64,000 bases of DNA from Acanthosoma haemorrhoidale (GCA_930367205.1 OV884013.1:120319827-120383826), one strand, 5' to 3'; positions 1-10,860 are shown, counted from the stretch's first letter. The notes: generated by a model from the letters alone, not told the origin. Made by a program: numbers and translations.

Positions 1-171
1 TTACAAAACTTCTTAAATGGCAAAAATTTCACTAATAACGACGACCTCAAATCTCACTTGGTTGAGTTTTTTGCTGATAAAGACCAGAAGTTCTATGAGC
101 GCGGGATCATGAAGTTACCAGAAAGATGTCAAAAGGTCATCGAACAGAATGGAAAATATTTGACTGATTAA
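1..171 (+). pseudogene. mariner transposase, C-terminal fragment
   Basis: Frame 1 is open from the window edge to a stop at 169-171 and encodes the tail of a mariner (DD34D) transposase. Visible family motifs are LQNFLNGKNF, DLKSHLVEFF, KFYERGIMKLPE and the closing VIEQNGKYL. In the family this part follows the third catalytic Asp and packs against the catalytic core; it has no activity alone. The rest of the element lies left of the window, so whether it is intact cannot be judged. The element continues through a short AT-rich 3' UTR to an inverted repeat at about 221-246. It is closely related to the remnant at 41787-42430. Confidence 0.85.
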
Positions 172-220
172 AGTTCATTTTTTGTATAGAAAAAATTGAG
201 TTTTATTTCACACTAAAAAA

Positions 221-246
221 CCGAAATTAGTTTCTTGCCAACCTAT
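221..246 (+). repeat. mariner 3' terminal inverted repeat
   Basis: The segment ends in TTTCTTGCCAACCTA; its reverse complement begins TAGGTTGGCAAG, the usual start of many mariner terminal repeats. It follows the transposase stop by about 50 bp. The 5' partner is outside the window. Confidence 0.6.
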
Positions 247-248
247 TA

Positions 249-770
249 GATTTGGTGACACAAGCTTAATTGTTAATTAAATGTGAAAATAATGATTTTT
301 GAAAATTTAAAAACACTAACATTTTTCTAATTGAATGTTTATTGAGGAATTGTTACAGTGTATTTATTTATGATTATTCATTGACACAATATGAATGGAA
401 ATGTATTTGATTTTTAATCGATATTCACACGATATTTTATTTTATTTGCGACTCATGACACTAGGACGCGCTCAAATAACTTGTAAATAGACCATTTTCG
501 CGAAGGAACCGTTTTACTTCCGGTTCTTAGAGTAACTATACCCCGTTCTTTCATTACAATCACGTGGGCCAAAGCATTGTGGGATATTTAAAATATACGT
601 GGGATGGAATCGACATTTTCAACGAAAACACACAGAAATGAGAACAAACGATAAGCAGAGGGTTTATGGAACTCGTGGAGCAACAAATTAAACTGAAATG
701 ATGGGAGGTATTTTGACAGGAAGGAACAGACCTTTAGCATCTGGCAAAAGTAAACTTATAATTTATATAA
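249..770. other. unassigned AT-rich stretch
   Basis: No open frame, RNA gene or recognised repeat. The sequence is AT-rich with only chance ORFs. Confidence 0.5.
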
Positions 771-870
771 ATTGAATGATAAATTGTAAATATGGTATGA
801 ATGAGATCATTTATCACAATTGCATATTGCCTAATAAGGCAGATTGTAATTTTAGCACAATAAAGAAGTT
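771..870 (+). mobile_element. LINE-A 3' tail fragment
   Basis: About 100 bp matching the extreme 3' end of the LINE-A family seen elsewhere in the window: GGTATGAATGAGATCATTTA, then a GCAGATTGTAATTTT block and a terminal AATAAAG. It is a heavily 5'-truncated non-LTR insertion with no coding sequence. Its full-length relatives would be Jockey-like, as judged from the copies that keep ORF2. Confidence 0.7.
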
Positions 871-1245
871 TCAATTGTGAAATTTATATAAATATATAAC
901 AGCTATTTTATAAATACCAATATTTTCTTTTTAACAATAAAAATGCAAAAATATTCATTTAATAATGTCTTGAGAAGTCGTGAAATGAGAATTTCACAAA
1001 AAATGGTCGGTTTTGGCTGGAATGATGCTGGTATACCTCTCTCTCGATTCCAAGGAATAGGCCATTCAAGGCAAAATTTAATGCTCTTTCTTTTTTGTAA
1101 TGAATACTTACTAGCCAAAAAACCCCAACAAGGCGATGTTTTTTGGCTATAGCTCACCTAGTTGTATTAGTCCTTACATACCAAAAAAATTCCGTCCTTA
1201 TGCACAAGTGGCTCTTTTTTTTTGGATAAAGTTACTGGCCAGTTA
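871..1245. other. unassigned stretch
   Basis: Two overlapping ORFs on opposite strands (about 903-1157) cover the same bases. Neither shows a recognisable motif; they look like chance. Confidence 0.4.
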
Positions 1246-1520
1246 AATAATCTTGTAGGGGAGAGTCTTTTAAAAAGCTTCATTATGAATAACAATCAAA
1301 ACACTGGTATATATACAAATATTAATCAGATACAGCCTTAGAACATACTTAGAAGGCTAAGGCACAAGTGAGGGTGTCTTGGCGGCCCTAAGCAGGTAGA
1401 AAAAAAGGGTATGATTTTAGGGAACAGGAAGGGGTTAAAAGACAAAAAAAATGGGACCATAAGTCTCAACTGAGGTACACGTTTCTACTAAAAATGTAAT
1501 AGATAATGAGTATTGTATAA
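1246..1520 (-). repeat. family C interspersed repeat (minus)
   Basis: This is one of four copies of a roughly 300-bp repeat, the others being at 4087, 15449 and 38467. On the minus strand it ends with AATAAAG-like sequence, then TTTTAAAAGACTCTCCCCTA and ACAAGATT. This copy is the most diverged. No coding capacity is conserved across copies. The polarity (AATAAA near one end) suggests a SINE or the 3' end of a non-LTR element. Confidence 0.6.
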
Positions 1521-2209
1521 CTTGCCTAACACTCTGAATTACGAACTTGATCATCATTCGACTGACTGAGTTTGCTCTGCAATATTTGAAGGACTTATGT
1601 TGCGTCTGAAAGGGCTTTAAGTATTAAGACGATGTCGCTGTATAATAGATAATTACCGTTGAAACTTTTCGACAAGAAATTAATGGTGAAATGTTTTCAA
1701 CCACCTTGCCCAAACGAATCCCCGCTTCTCTTCTCAGTAAATCTACTTTCCATTGAGCGGTATTTCAACTTTTCAATGTCGCGGAACACTGGGCTCGAGT
1801 TAAAAACTTTTCAAACACTTCATTATGTTCCTTGCTTGTGACTGGTAACTTGTGAGGTTTTAGTTCACTGGAACGGAGCCAGAAGCCTTTGCAGCTCACT
1901 ACTTCTTGTGAGTTTCTTAAGTTTCTGCTTTTTGATTTCTCCAAGATTTCATTCGAGCAAGTTTTGGATTCCGACCTCATATACCAATGCGCTCCCATGA
2001 TGTTGTAGTTGTTTTGATTTTATCAGAATTAAAACTTGCTTTGGTTATGGACCAAATTGGTACATTTTACAAACAATATTTTCCCCCTCGCGGCATTTTT
2101 TTTTTGTGTCACTCCATTTCAATCATTGTGGGTTTCCTCTCCGAAGCTGTGTCTGTGACCCTTAGAGTACCTAAAAGAACCGTGTTCTCCCCAGTGCATT
2201 TTAACATGT
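1521..2209. other. unassigned stretch
   Basis: It contains small open frames on both strands (1659-1841, 1765-1998 and 1987-2217). None has a motif I recognise, and base composition does not separate them from background. Confidence 0.4.
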
Positions 2210-2625
2210 GTATGTAATCAGCCCTTGCTTGTAACATTTAATGAAATAAAGAAATTTTCCATCTCGTAACTATTTTGAGAGTTTTTTTAATAGCATCAAG
2301 ATTCAGCCTAAAATATTGGATTGGCTGTTTATGCTAATCAGTCATTCTGTTTGGTCTATGTTATATTTACAAAACGTACTAAAGTCGACATCTTTTGCTA
2401 GTGAAAAAATATTTCTATTATTTATTTATCAATTACCTAAAATCTTTATTATAATGTGTATCCGTATGTCCCTAAATACGATGGCGTACCCAAAAGGAGC
2501 CGAACTGATATATGTGGCAGAGTTTTTAGTCCCGGGTTCCGTCGGGTTGACCGTGTAAAGCAACTTTTCACCAGTCAGTATCCCAAGTGCGCGCTCCTCG
2601 TTTCTGTGATGATTCGAGACCATGT
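2210..2625 (+). repeat. composite repeat with mariner 5' end (copy 1)
   Basis: The segment aligns by eye with 45324-45800. Both share TATGTAATCAGCCCTT, GAAATTTTCCATCTCGTAAC and a later block GCGT(A/G)CCCAAAAGGAGCCG. The latter block resembles the 5' inverted repeat of an irritans-type mariner, whose transposase remnants follow in the second copy. Here the mariner part has an internal deletion near 2592 and stops at about 2630, where LINE-A coding sequence begins abruptly. Confidence 0.65.
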
Positions 2626-2640
2626 CTTAGGGTTCCAGAC

Positions 2641-2949
2641 AGGTACTTAGGGTTCCATCTCGACAAACGACTGACTTGGAGCCCACATACGAGGCTAAAA
2701 AGACAAGAACTAAACAGACGCTTTGAACAACTCTACATACTACTTCAAAGGACATCCCATCTCTCAATAGAAAATAAACTACTTATCTACAAAGTTATAC
2801 TCAAGCCAATCTGGACATACGGAATAGAGCTATGGGGGACAGCAAAAAATTCAAACATCAAGCGTATCCAATCCTTTCAATCAAAAGTCCTGAGAACAAT
2901 AGTAAATGACCCTTATTACGTCAGCAACAAAAAAATATTCATCGTATGA
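2641..2949 (+). pseudogene. LINE-A ORF2 C-terminal fragment (Jockey-like)
   Basis: An open frame of about 100 codons encodes the region just C-terminal to the catalytic palm of a Jockey-clade reverse transcriptase. Recognisable blocks in order are YLGFHLDKRLTW, then ENKLLIYKVILKPIWTYGIE followed by LWGTA, then NIKRIQSFQSKVLRTIVNDP. These match the thumb/connector region of Jockey elements. The catalytic Y-x-D-D motif lies upstream in the family and is absent. The frame is interrupted at 2949, where intact copies continue. A weaker open frame reaches back to 2587 but is mariner 5' sequence. The fragment cannot be active. Confidence 0.88.
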
Positions 2950-3435
2950 ATTAGATAGCCTCTAATAGCTATTTATCACATGTTAATTAAGAGATCGCAG
3001 CGAGACAATTAGAAAAATAAAATAAGTTTTGAGTTTTCCGGTAAACTCATTTAGTGAAAATGAATTATCAGTGATAAGGCTTATCCTGATGTAACAGGTA
3101 AATAATATGTTTTAAGGGCTGAAATTACGTTTTGAAAGGAAATGGTAAATAGGGAAAAAGAGAAATGAGTAGGTACCGCTATTGTAAACTGATAAGGGGG
3201 GGGGCAAAATAAATATTGGACTAACTCAACAACTGTTTCCGCCCGTCAAAGTGGAACTGACCTTTCCTCCGCCGATGAAGCCCAGCCAGGTAGCCTTGAT
3301 GCCTTCTACAATTATATATTATTATCATTATACAGGTTCTTTGCCTAACAGCTCGAACTTCTAATTGTCAAATAGCAAATACTGGCTATAGTAGCACATA
3401 TCAAATAACCAATGGTTAATGATAACCATGAGAAA
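2950..3435. other. unassigned stretch
   Basis: No gene is visible. The only notable item is a run of nine G at about 3196-3204. Confidence 0.5.
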
Positions 3436-3439
3436 TAAA

Positions 3440-4050
3440 AAGCACTCACATTCGCTGTAGGCAGGAATGACCTGCCTGTATAAGACAGAAATTCTGAGCT
3501 TTTTCAGACAGTCTGAAGTGAACACTGCTCTCTCTCTGCACTGGCGCTTGTTGCTCTCCTCGAACCATGGCTTTCTTATTCAACTACCTATGCACCTCTC
3601 TAGATATGTTTTAATCCAGCGTTGTCAGACCCCACAACTTCCTAGTGGGATACTCTGGCTTCGTCTCGCTAAAACTAGCACATCCTTGGAAGGGATCCCC
3701 CTTCCATGCAGACGACGATATCTAGGACCCTACAAAATGTACCTAGTAGCGTCTCGCCCAGTGGTCCAGTCTGCCTCTCTCCGGTTCACACTCGCCTTTG
3801 AGATTCGGACAGTTTTCGCCTACCCTAAGAGACCCAATGTGAACTCGTGGTCATTCCAAGACCACGTAAACTAGCTATAATATACCTCGCCTGTACCTTT
3901 TCTCCTGAACATAGTGCACATCGGGGGACATACCTATCAGATATGGAGTGAGATAGCTCAATAGTAAGATTCAGGTCATAGATTATTCAACTCTCTCCGT
4001 CACCAGGACTAGGACAGCTAGAAGACCCGAGTGACGGTATATTTATCTTC
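3440..4050 (+). mobile_element. LTR-like repeat, partial copy
   Basis: This shares long blocks with 16403-17248 and 24879-25768, for example GTTGTCAGACCCCACA, TCCGGTTCACACTCGCCTTT and TGAACATAGTGCA. A TATA-like GTATAAGAC near 3478 lies upstream of the conserved block. It follows GCTGTAGGCAGGAATGACC, also seen inverted at 39990-40020. The start of the LTR is missing and the end is diverged. The long ORF at 3467-3874 is not a protein of the family; it is broken in the sister copies. Confidence 0.65.
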
Positions 4051-4086
4051 CAAGAGTAGCTACTTATCATTCAAGGGTGGATTTTG

Positions 4087-4430
4087 TATCTTTGCAGCGG
4101 AGAGTCTTTTAAAATAAAAGAAAGAAAAGCTTTATTATGAAGTACAAACAAACCATACCAGTGTATATACAAATATTAAGAGTTATGTTACTAAACACTG
4201 GGTCGGATGTTTAGGGACTATAGCCTGGGGCTATAGCCGAGGGTAGTTCTAGGAATTAGGAAGGAGGTCTTGAAGGGATGCGGTTGCTTACTTAAAAAAT
4301 AACAGGAAACACCAGTGACTTCCCTGAAGTCACGAGTCAGGTATACAGTAGAAGGGGAAGGGGCTTGCGTCTACTTTTAGCATTATATATAATGTATGCA
4401 TTATGATATTCTCAGCATTGTATAACTGTC
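4087..4430 (-). repeat. family C interspersed repeat (minus)
   Basis: A near-complete copy. It starts (in + coordinates) ATCTTTGCAGCGGAGAGTC and has CTTTATTATGAAGTACAAAC. Within it are a GGTCTTGAAGGGATGCGGTT block and the TGACTTCCCTGAAGTCACGA inverted motif. It closely matches 15449-15775 and 38467-38768. Confidence 0.75.
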
Positions 4431-5496
4431 GATGCTTCAGATTTGTAAAGGACGGACAATATTTTGTTTCTATTGGAATGGGAACTGCTGGGCTAGTTTC
4501 CTTTCGGGCAGTTTGTTTTTCTAGCCGATTCAGGCAAGAGCAGCTGTCCTCAGATGACCCTTAGTAGCGACCGCAATAACATTAAAGATTGTAAGGACAT
4601 TCCGACCATTGGCCCTATTGGTTTTTGCAATGAATAATAGAAAACCTATTCAATCGGAAATGTCGTTTCATTCGGTCGTAAAGTCCTGCCTGCGCAGACA
4701 TTCGGCCTAGTACAGCCAGAGTGGCCGGGGACTTAACCCACTTACATGTCAATGCGCCCCCCCCCCTGGTGGTACATAGATGTAACCCACTTACATGCCA
4801 ATGCAGCCCCCCCCCCCCCTGGTGGTACATAGATGTAACCCCATTACACATGCCGCATCCACTGCCATGTTCATAACTGAATTACCTGTACGTGTCATGT
4901 CTGTGGCATTTGAATATTAGTCAGTGGTTCCTTTTACGTAATCTATTGTCTTCTCATTTGTGCCGGAGCTTTTGGAGGGAGGTGATTATAAAACCATGGA
5001 ATAAAATAGAAGATTCAATTAATTATCCCGCACGGATGGTACACATGTATGGGCGAACGATCAGCAATGAAACTTTCAATATACTCTTGCGAAAGGCACT
5101 CTCAGTCTGTTCGGTTTATGGGAAATACTCAACTCTATTTTCTCTCTCTCCGACTCTAAACACGATTCTCCTTAGCGATGTACGTGAGTTTTACCTGTAT
5201 TGGAATAAATACTAGCCTCTTTGGAGGAGTTGTCCTCTGGTAATAGTAACCTTAGACACAGTTTTTGCTAAAGAAACTGTGCATTCAGCATTCAGTTTTT
5301 TCTCTTGTAGTATTTCTAATATAAATGTACTATTTTGTTTCATGAGAGACACTCATGTGACGATTGCTCACGTAAGTCGGGGTCCTAAAGGAGAAAATCT
5401 TAATTAAATTTGGTCCTGTCATCATTAGTATCTACCTTCAGTTGCTTAGTAAAATATGCTAAAATTAAAAAAAAAAAAATCAATAAAATGTTAATT
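4431..5496. other. unassigned stretch with a two-unit tandem repeat
   Basis: Two direct repeats of roughly 56 bp lie at about 4738-4850. Each has ACTTACATG, a run of 10-13 C and TGGTGGTACATAGATGTAAC. An ORF of 107 codons at 4892-5215 (+) has no recognisable domain and no supporting signal, so I do not call it a gene. Confidence 0.45.
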
Positions 5497-5848
5497 GCGA
5501 TAAAATTATAATCTGCCTTATTGGGAAATAAGCAATTGTGATAACATTTCTCATTCGTACCATATTTACAATTCTTCATTCATACAGTATTTACAAACAC
5601 TCCAGAGTTCACCCAAACTCACGCGGTTGGCACCTCCCTCGCATGCGAAATAGGAAGCGGAGTCTTGGGAAGTTCCCCACGCTCGTATTACCGGATAAGA
5701 GCCAGTTGAGGCCGACGAAGAACGAGAAAGCCACATACGCTCAGGACATGATTGGGTCACGAGGCCACTGCCGCTTTAGTCTCCGAGGAGCATTATAGGG
5801 ATGAGTGTCGCAGTGTAATGACTAGGGGATTAGGGTGGTTGAATAGAA
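5497..5848 (-). mobile_element. LINE-A 3' region, minus strand
   Basis: Read on the minus strand, this is the LINE-A 3' UTR. It includes the CCTCCTCGGAG-like block, the GGTGCCAACC/GCATGCGAGGGAGG segment, TTTGTAAATACTGTATGAAT, and the final GCAGATTATAATTTTATC. The ORFs here (5538-5798 and 5566-5760) recur as open frames in several copies only because the UTR is conserved. No ORF2 sequence is retained. Confidence 0.75.
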
Positions 5849-7686
5849 TAAGAAAACTATAAATTTTGAGTACAGCAGAAAATCCTTGCGTGATAGGAAA
5901 AAACGAGCATCAAATCTTGAAGACAACCAGCGGTGTTTAATTTGAGTTTTTTTTTTTAAATTTATGATCAGTTATTAAAATTTTGGTTATCTCATCATAG
6001 ATGTAACCTGAGCTAGTCATCGATAACATGTAGGCCCTTCCTGGCCGAATCTCCGGACGTTGAACTGCACCCTGATTTTTCTTCTCCCTTTGAAAAAGGA
6101 GTTTAAACCCCTGCAATCAGATTCCCGTAAGCTATATTGTCCTGTCCCACTTACATGTGCACTGTTCCATGTCTATTGTAGTTCTAGACAGGTGAGTGCT
6201 GTATTAGTTGTTTCGTAATCTACCATTTCCAGTAAATACCTCCATATTCCAATGCTTCGCGGGGGACCATCTTGCCCTCAGCCTGTTCATGACTCAAATA
6301 AACTACAACTAAAAATGTTCATTATCGTATTTTGTTTCTCTGTCTGTAATTTATACGATGATGGTCGTTAGCGATCCGAAGTAATATAATAATCAAAAAT
6401 ACCAAAATAAAAGTATTTTCGTATCTATTATATTCATAAAAATGATTATTTTTATGGGGCAATAAAATGTTAAAAAACCGGGCACTTTTTTGAACTCATG
6501 GAGTTTATGGCTAGGAAGATATTCAAGGTTTTTAAAGTTATAATATAGCCGAATTTATGAACTCCGTAAGACAAAAATAATGTTTTAAAAACCAACAATA
6601 GAAACATTTTGTACTTATTAAGTGGTTTTTATTCATATTGGTGTTTTATGCATTTATTATTTGTTGAAAAGAGGATATTATGTATCTTAGATGGTTCAAG
6701 AAATAAAATAAGGTATTTTTTGCCAAAAATACCGATACTGAAACTGATGCAAGGCCATGTATCTATCGATATCTCCGGTGCGTAGCAAAAAAAACCATGA
6801 ACAAATCCATGCCTACTTTTCGAACTTCTAAGATTCTCAGATGGCAAAGCAAAATTAATTTCAGAGCAATTGCAATAGATAAATTTTTTGAGAGGGAATA
6901 ATATAATGAAATGAATAATTAAATACCTTCCAAGTATGGTAGTTCATTTTTTAATGATGAAAATGCCGTATCTAGTTATTTTTTCTAAGAATGTTTCTGA
7001 CGAAGCTGGCTAACAAAGTTAGTTGATAATGTAACTGGTATGGTTCTGACATGTGTCGATGTCCGCCTGTCTCATCCCCAGTGAGGGAATTACCGGGCAG
7101 TGGAGCCCGAAGTGCACCGACTCCCTGACAACACTCGCCACACACACTGGCTTAATCCTGTTACAGCCGTCACTCCATCCAAACATAAAGGTTATATAGC
7201 CGATCTGTGATGTGCAGTATCAATCTCATTCGACCTGACTTAAATCCGACGTGAAATTGAGTAAACACGGACAGTCGAAAAAGGTCTCGATACTCAAAAA
7301 ACTATAAAAATTAAACACGACGGTCAATTCAAAGATCTCATTGTTTTTTTCATTACATCCAATATTTTATTTCTTAAAAACCACTGTTAATGAACAATAG
7401 AATGATTTAGATGCATTAATTTCATGTCCTGTCTAGTATGATAGAAAAATGTTTTTTTTATTACTAAATAATTAATGACACTTAATAAATGCTGCAATCA
7501 ATTTCTCATGGATCTATTCATCTAATGGAGACCTTACAACGACATGAAAAGACTGGTGGATGTAAGGAAACAACGAGTGATCTGGCATTGAAAATCCACA
7601 GAAAGCCAACAGTGCCAAAGGGTGAATTTTGTTTGACGTTACTGACACGTAACTATGTTATTTCAGGAATTTCTATCCTTCGCACC
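5849..7686. other. unassigned stretch
   Basis: Mostly AT-rich. A more GC-rich block at 7040-7260 contains GGTTATATAGCC, which resembles a promoter or a decayed LTR, but nothing confirms either. I see no gene. Confidence 0.45.
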
Positions 7687-8180
7687 GGCTGCCTTTACAA
7701 CAATGATGTATACCATGGCATACACTACACGGCTGCCTTCACGACAATGATGTATACCATGGCATACACTACACGGCTGCCTTCACAACAATGATGTATA
7801 CCATGGCATACACTACTCGACCGCTTTCACAACAATGATGTATACCATGGCATACACTACTCGACCGCTTTCACAACAATGATGTATACCATGGCATACA
7901 CTACACGGCTGCCTTCACAACAATGATGTATACCATTGCATACACTACACGGCTGCCTTCACAACAATGATGTATACCATGGCATACACTACACGGCTGC
8001 CTTCACAACGATGATGTATACCATGGAATACACTACACGGCTGGCTGCCTTCACAACAATGATGTAAACCATGGCATACACTACACGGCTGCCTTCACAA
8101 CAATGATGTATACCATGGCATACACTACACAGCTGCCTTCACAACAATGATGTATACCATGGCATACACTACATCTCTTT
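7687..8180. repeat. 44-bp minisatellite, about 11 copies
   Basis: The unit is a 44-bp direct repeat containing TTCACAACAATGATGTATAC, CATGGCATACACTACACGGC and TGCC. About eleven copies are present, with point variants (for example CTCGACCGCT in two adjacent units) and a 4-bp GGCT duplication near 8040. The centre GTATACCATGGCATAC is a quasi-palindrome around CCATGG. The ORF at 7489-7794 runs into the array by chance. Confidence 0.95.
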
Positions 8181-8435
8181 ATTTCAGAGTTATCCCAACA
8201 GCTTACCTCGGCTGGGCCATAATTTTGTTCCTTAATTTTAAAAGACTTATTTAATGTGGTTGAAAAACTGAAAAATCAATATACAAAAAAGTTGCCGAAA
8301 ACATGTATTGCTTAATGCGCTACTTTTAACTCTCCAGAAAGATTGTGCCATTTTTTATATTGACCAGTGTTTAGTCCGTCTGCTGAAAGCACAGACTTGT
8401 TCAATAGATATTAAAATCGACCAACAAATGTAACT

Positions 8436-8717
8436 AGTTGATGATTCTGGCCTCCGCTGGCTCGTATCCGGTGACTCGGCTGACGGAGGAGCGTGTGGGA
8501 CTTCCCAAGACTCCGCTTCCTCTTTTGCATGCGAGGGAGGTGACAACTATGGGGATTTGGGAGCTCTCTGGGCTGTTTGTAAATACTGTATGAATGTACG
8601 AGTGAATGAAGAATCGTCAATATGGTATGAATGAAAACCTTTATCACAATTACTTACTGCCCAATGAGGCAGATTGTAATTTTGTCATAATAAAGTCGTT
8701 TTATATATAATTATCAA
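8436..8717 (+). mobile_element. LINE-A 3' region, plus strand
   Basis: 3' UTR of LINE-A running from GCCTCCGCTGGCTCGTATCC through GACTCCGCTTCC, GCATGCGAGGGAGG and TTTGTAAATACTGTATGAAT to the AATAAAG end. It is immediately followed by an inverted copy of the last part of itself. Confidence 0.8.
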
Positions 8718-8815
8718 TTGATAATTATATATAAAACGACTTTATTATGACAAAATTATAATCTGCCTAATTGGGCAGTAAGTAATTGTGATAAAGGTTT
8801 TCATTCATTCGTTTT
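8718..8815 (-). mobile_element. LINE-A 3' tail, inverted copy
   Basis: Reverse complement of 8620-8717, centred on CAATTG at 8715-8720. It carries AAAACGACTTTATTATGACA and ATAATCTGCCTAATTGGGCA. Together the two tails form a near-perfect palindrome with arms of about 86 bp. Independent target-primed insertions rarely abut this exactly, so an inverted duplication is more likely. Confidence 0.85.
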
Positions 8816-8849
8816 TATATATAATTGATAATAACTGTGCCGTAACAAT

Positions 8850-9007
8850 CAACCTCCACCGAGGATTCCCACACTCCTTACTCCTCTCACACCACCTTCA
8901 AGCAGGTCCTCCTAGTACAAGGATCCGATCACCCTAAATATTTTATATTTATCCCTCATTCTCAAATTCTAACTAGAGAGCTTAGGGAAAAAAAAAAAAA
9001 AAAAAAT
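8850..9007 (+). mobile_element. LINE-B 3' end with poly(A)
   Basis: The sequence matches the segment 31039-31175 that follows the LINE-B coding remnant: CCTCCACCGAGGATTCCCAC, CCTTCAAGCAGGT, CTCCTAGTACAAGG and AGAGAGCTT. It ends in a run of about 19 A at 8988-9006. This is the expected 3' poly(A) of a 5'-truncated non-LTR copy. Confidence 0.75.
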
Positions 9008-9172
9008 TGATAATTTGATTCGACTACATTCCAATCCATTGTAATTTTTGTTTTTTAGCAAGACCGTCTTTATTGCTAATACGGCCTTAACAGTCTATTC
9101 ATGTTATCTAGTATAAAACAAAAGACTAACATTATCGCTCTTGATTATGAGTAATTTTTTCATTGAAGTAAT

Positions 9173-9439
9173 TATATCTGTACCTCGGAGGGATACAACA
9201 CTATGTCCATTTTTTTCCATATTGACTTTATTACAGTAAAAAAGGTTTTTTTTCATTTTATAACAACTGCATGATGTAAATAACAATAAATAGAATGTTC
9301 TGGTAAAATATTGTTTCAACATCTCAATAAATAGCTGTGACAATAACACTTTTTGTTATTATATTTATAGTTTAAAACTCCTCTCCTGTAAAGTTATGAA
9401 AATGGACATAGTGTTGTATCCCTCCGAGGTACAGATATA
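9173..9439. mobile_element. 267-bp MITE with 41-bp inverted repeats
   Basis: The left arm starts TATATCTGTACCTCGGAGGG and runs through ACAACACTATGTCCATTTT. The right arm is its exact reverse complement, starting AAAATGGACATAGTGTTG at 9399 and ending GGTACAGATATA. The interior of about 185 bp has no coding sequence. TA at both outer ends fits a TA target duplication, as in Tc1/mariner-type elements, but the arm sequence matches none of the other elements here. The ORF at 9104-9349 (−) is spurious. Confidence 0.85.
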
Positions 9440-10770
9440 TTTATTAATTACAAATATTTAGGGAAAAAAAATTAAAAAGACCGACTAGTAGAATAAATAT
9501 CTGCTTCTTCCTCTGATTAGTGGTGACGATTTGATAAGATCATTATTTGTCTACTCTTTTTTCCGGTCTACACTTCAGAAAGAGCTCAAAGGTCTTAGAA
9601 AGTCTGGATGCTCTTGCATTGGACGTTTAAAGTCGGCGGGGACCGAAATAGGATTACGGAAAGGAATGAAACCCGCGAGCAGACAATGCCCAGTGACCCC
9701 CCCCCCCAGTTTAAACATTTGCCTTGGGGACCCCCCTAAATCAGACTACCTCCGCCCCCACTCTAGTATTCAGCGTCCTATCTCTGTGCCGGAGGCGGCG
9801 GCTCTTTCTTGAGAAATTCCTTTCCTCTTTGACATTTATTAGCTGGATTCTTCGCCCTCTTCCAATTTGTGCCTTCTTGTACTTATTCCATCTTCTGCTG
9901 CGTTTGCTTCCGCTGGCTCCTCTTTCTTTCTTAGATAGACATTATTTATTTATTATACTAATTTATCCAGGCTCACTCCTAAAATAATCTTATTTTATTT
10001 TCCTTGTAACTTACAATGGTAGAAAGTACTGGAAACCTCTTTGGCTAATTACCATTTCAAGTAATAAATATATATACATTATAACTTGAGAAATGAAATA
10101 TTTTCCTATTTTGTGAAGACTAAAGAGTTGTGAAAACCAGCATCCAGGTGATGACCAAGAAACGTTTTTTGAACTGAGTTTTTTTCCAGTTAAAATTCTC
10201 GCTACTGGTGCGGTTACAGATAACTTGCTAAAAGCAAATGATGTGTGATTAAGAAAATTTTCTTTTTGTAAATTTAACGTAATGGGAAAAACATGTTCGG
10301 TGTGATCTGCCATTTTTTTTTTTTCATTTTTGTTGTATGTGACAGTTATGTCACGTATATATAATCTTATCTTAACAAATGGTATGTTTATCAGTAACAT
10401 CCTAAGGACTGTGTCTCATAACTTATTATAATCAGCCCTATTATAATTATCTTATCCTATTAGTAACTTATCTTCCCTTCCCAGACCTCTATTCTAAATA
10501 AATGCCTCCCACGCCTTTTCCATCTGCGCCCTTATCACTATTGTTACCACTGTTTCTTACACAGATAAATAGCCCTTAGGAATAAGACAGACAGTTGCTT
10601 CCTCATGAGCCTAACCATATATAAGTGTACATTTGTGTTTTACACCAAATAAAGTTTGTTTTAAGAGTTATTGACCAACTGAAATATAATTGGCTACAGT
10701 TAGTTATTGTATATGTATTTAGATTAAACCTTAACTAACACGCCATTTGTCATACACACAGACATTGTGC
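9440..10770. other. unassigned stretch
   Basis: It includes an ORF of 129 codons on the minus strand (10011-10400) and two overlapping + frames at 9531-9987. None shows a domain, and codon patterns look like background. A run of 11 C lies near 9697. Confidence 0.4.
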
Positions 10771-10782
10771 GGAGGTGACAGG

Positions 10783-10860
10783 GTATGATAGCTCAGCGGT
10801 AAAGCATCTGGACAGGAACTAGATTCCGCAGGTTTGTAACCCATCACTGTTTGACAATTA
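10783..10860 (+). repeat. tRNA-like sequence (degenerate tRNA or SINE head)
   Basis: ATAGCTCAGCGGTAAAGC matches an internal A box and GGTTTGTAACC matches a B box about 30 bp downstream. A 5-bp anticodon-like stem (TCTGG with CTAGA) closes a 7-base loop ACAGGAA. The acceptor and outer T-stem pairs do not form, and base 33 of the loop is C rather than T. A functional tRNA is therefore unlikely; a tRNA-derived SINE or pseudogene fits. Confidence 0.5.

Noticed and set aside
3467..3874. 135-codon plus ORF
   Set aside because: It lies in the LTR-like repeat and is broken by stops in the sister copies at 16403 and 24879.
10011..10400. 129-codon minus ORF in non-repeat sequence
   Set aside because: No domain, no splice or promoter signal and unremarkable composition; kept only as an unassigned frame.
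10783..10860. Functional tRNA gene
   Set aside because: The acceptor stem and outer T-stem do not pair and the anticodon loop lacks T at position 33.
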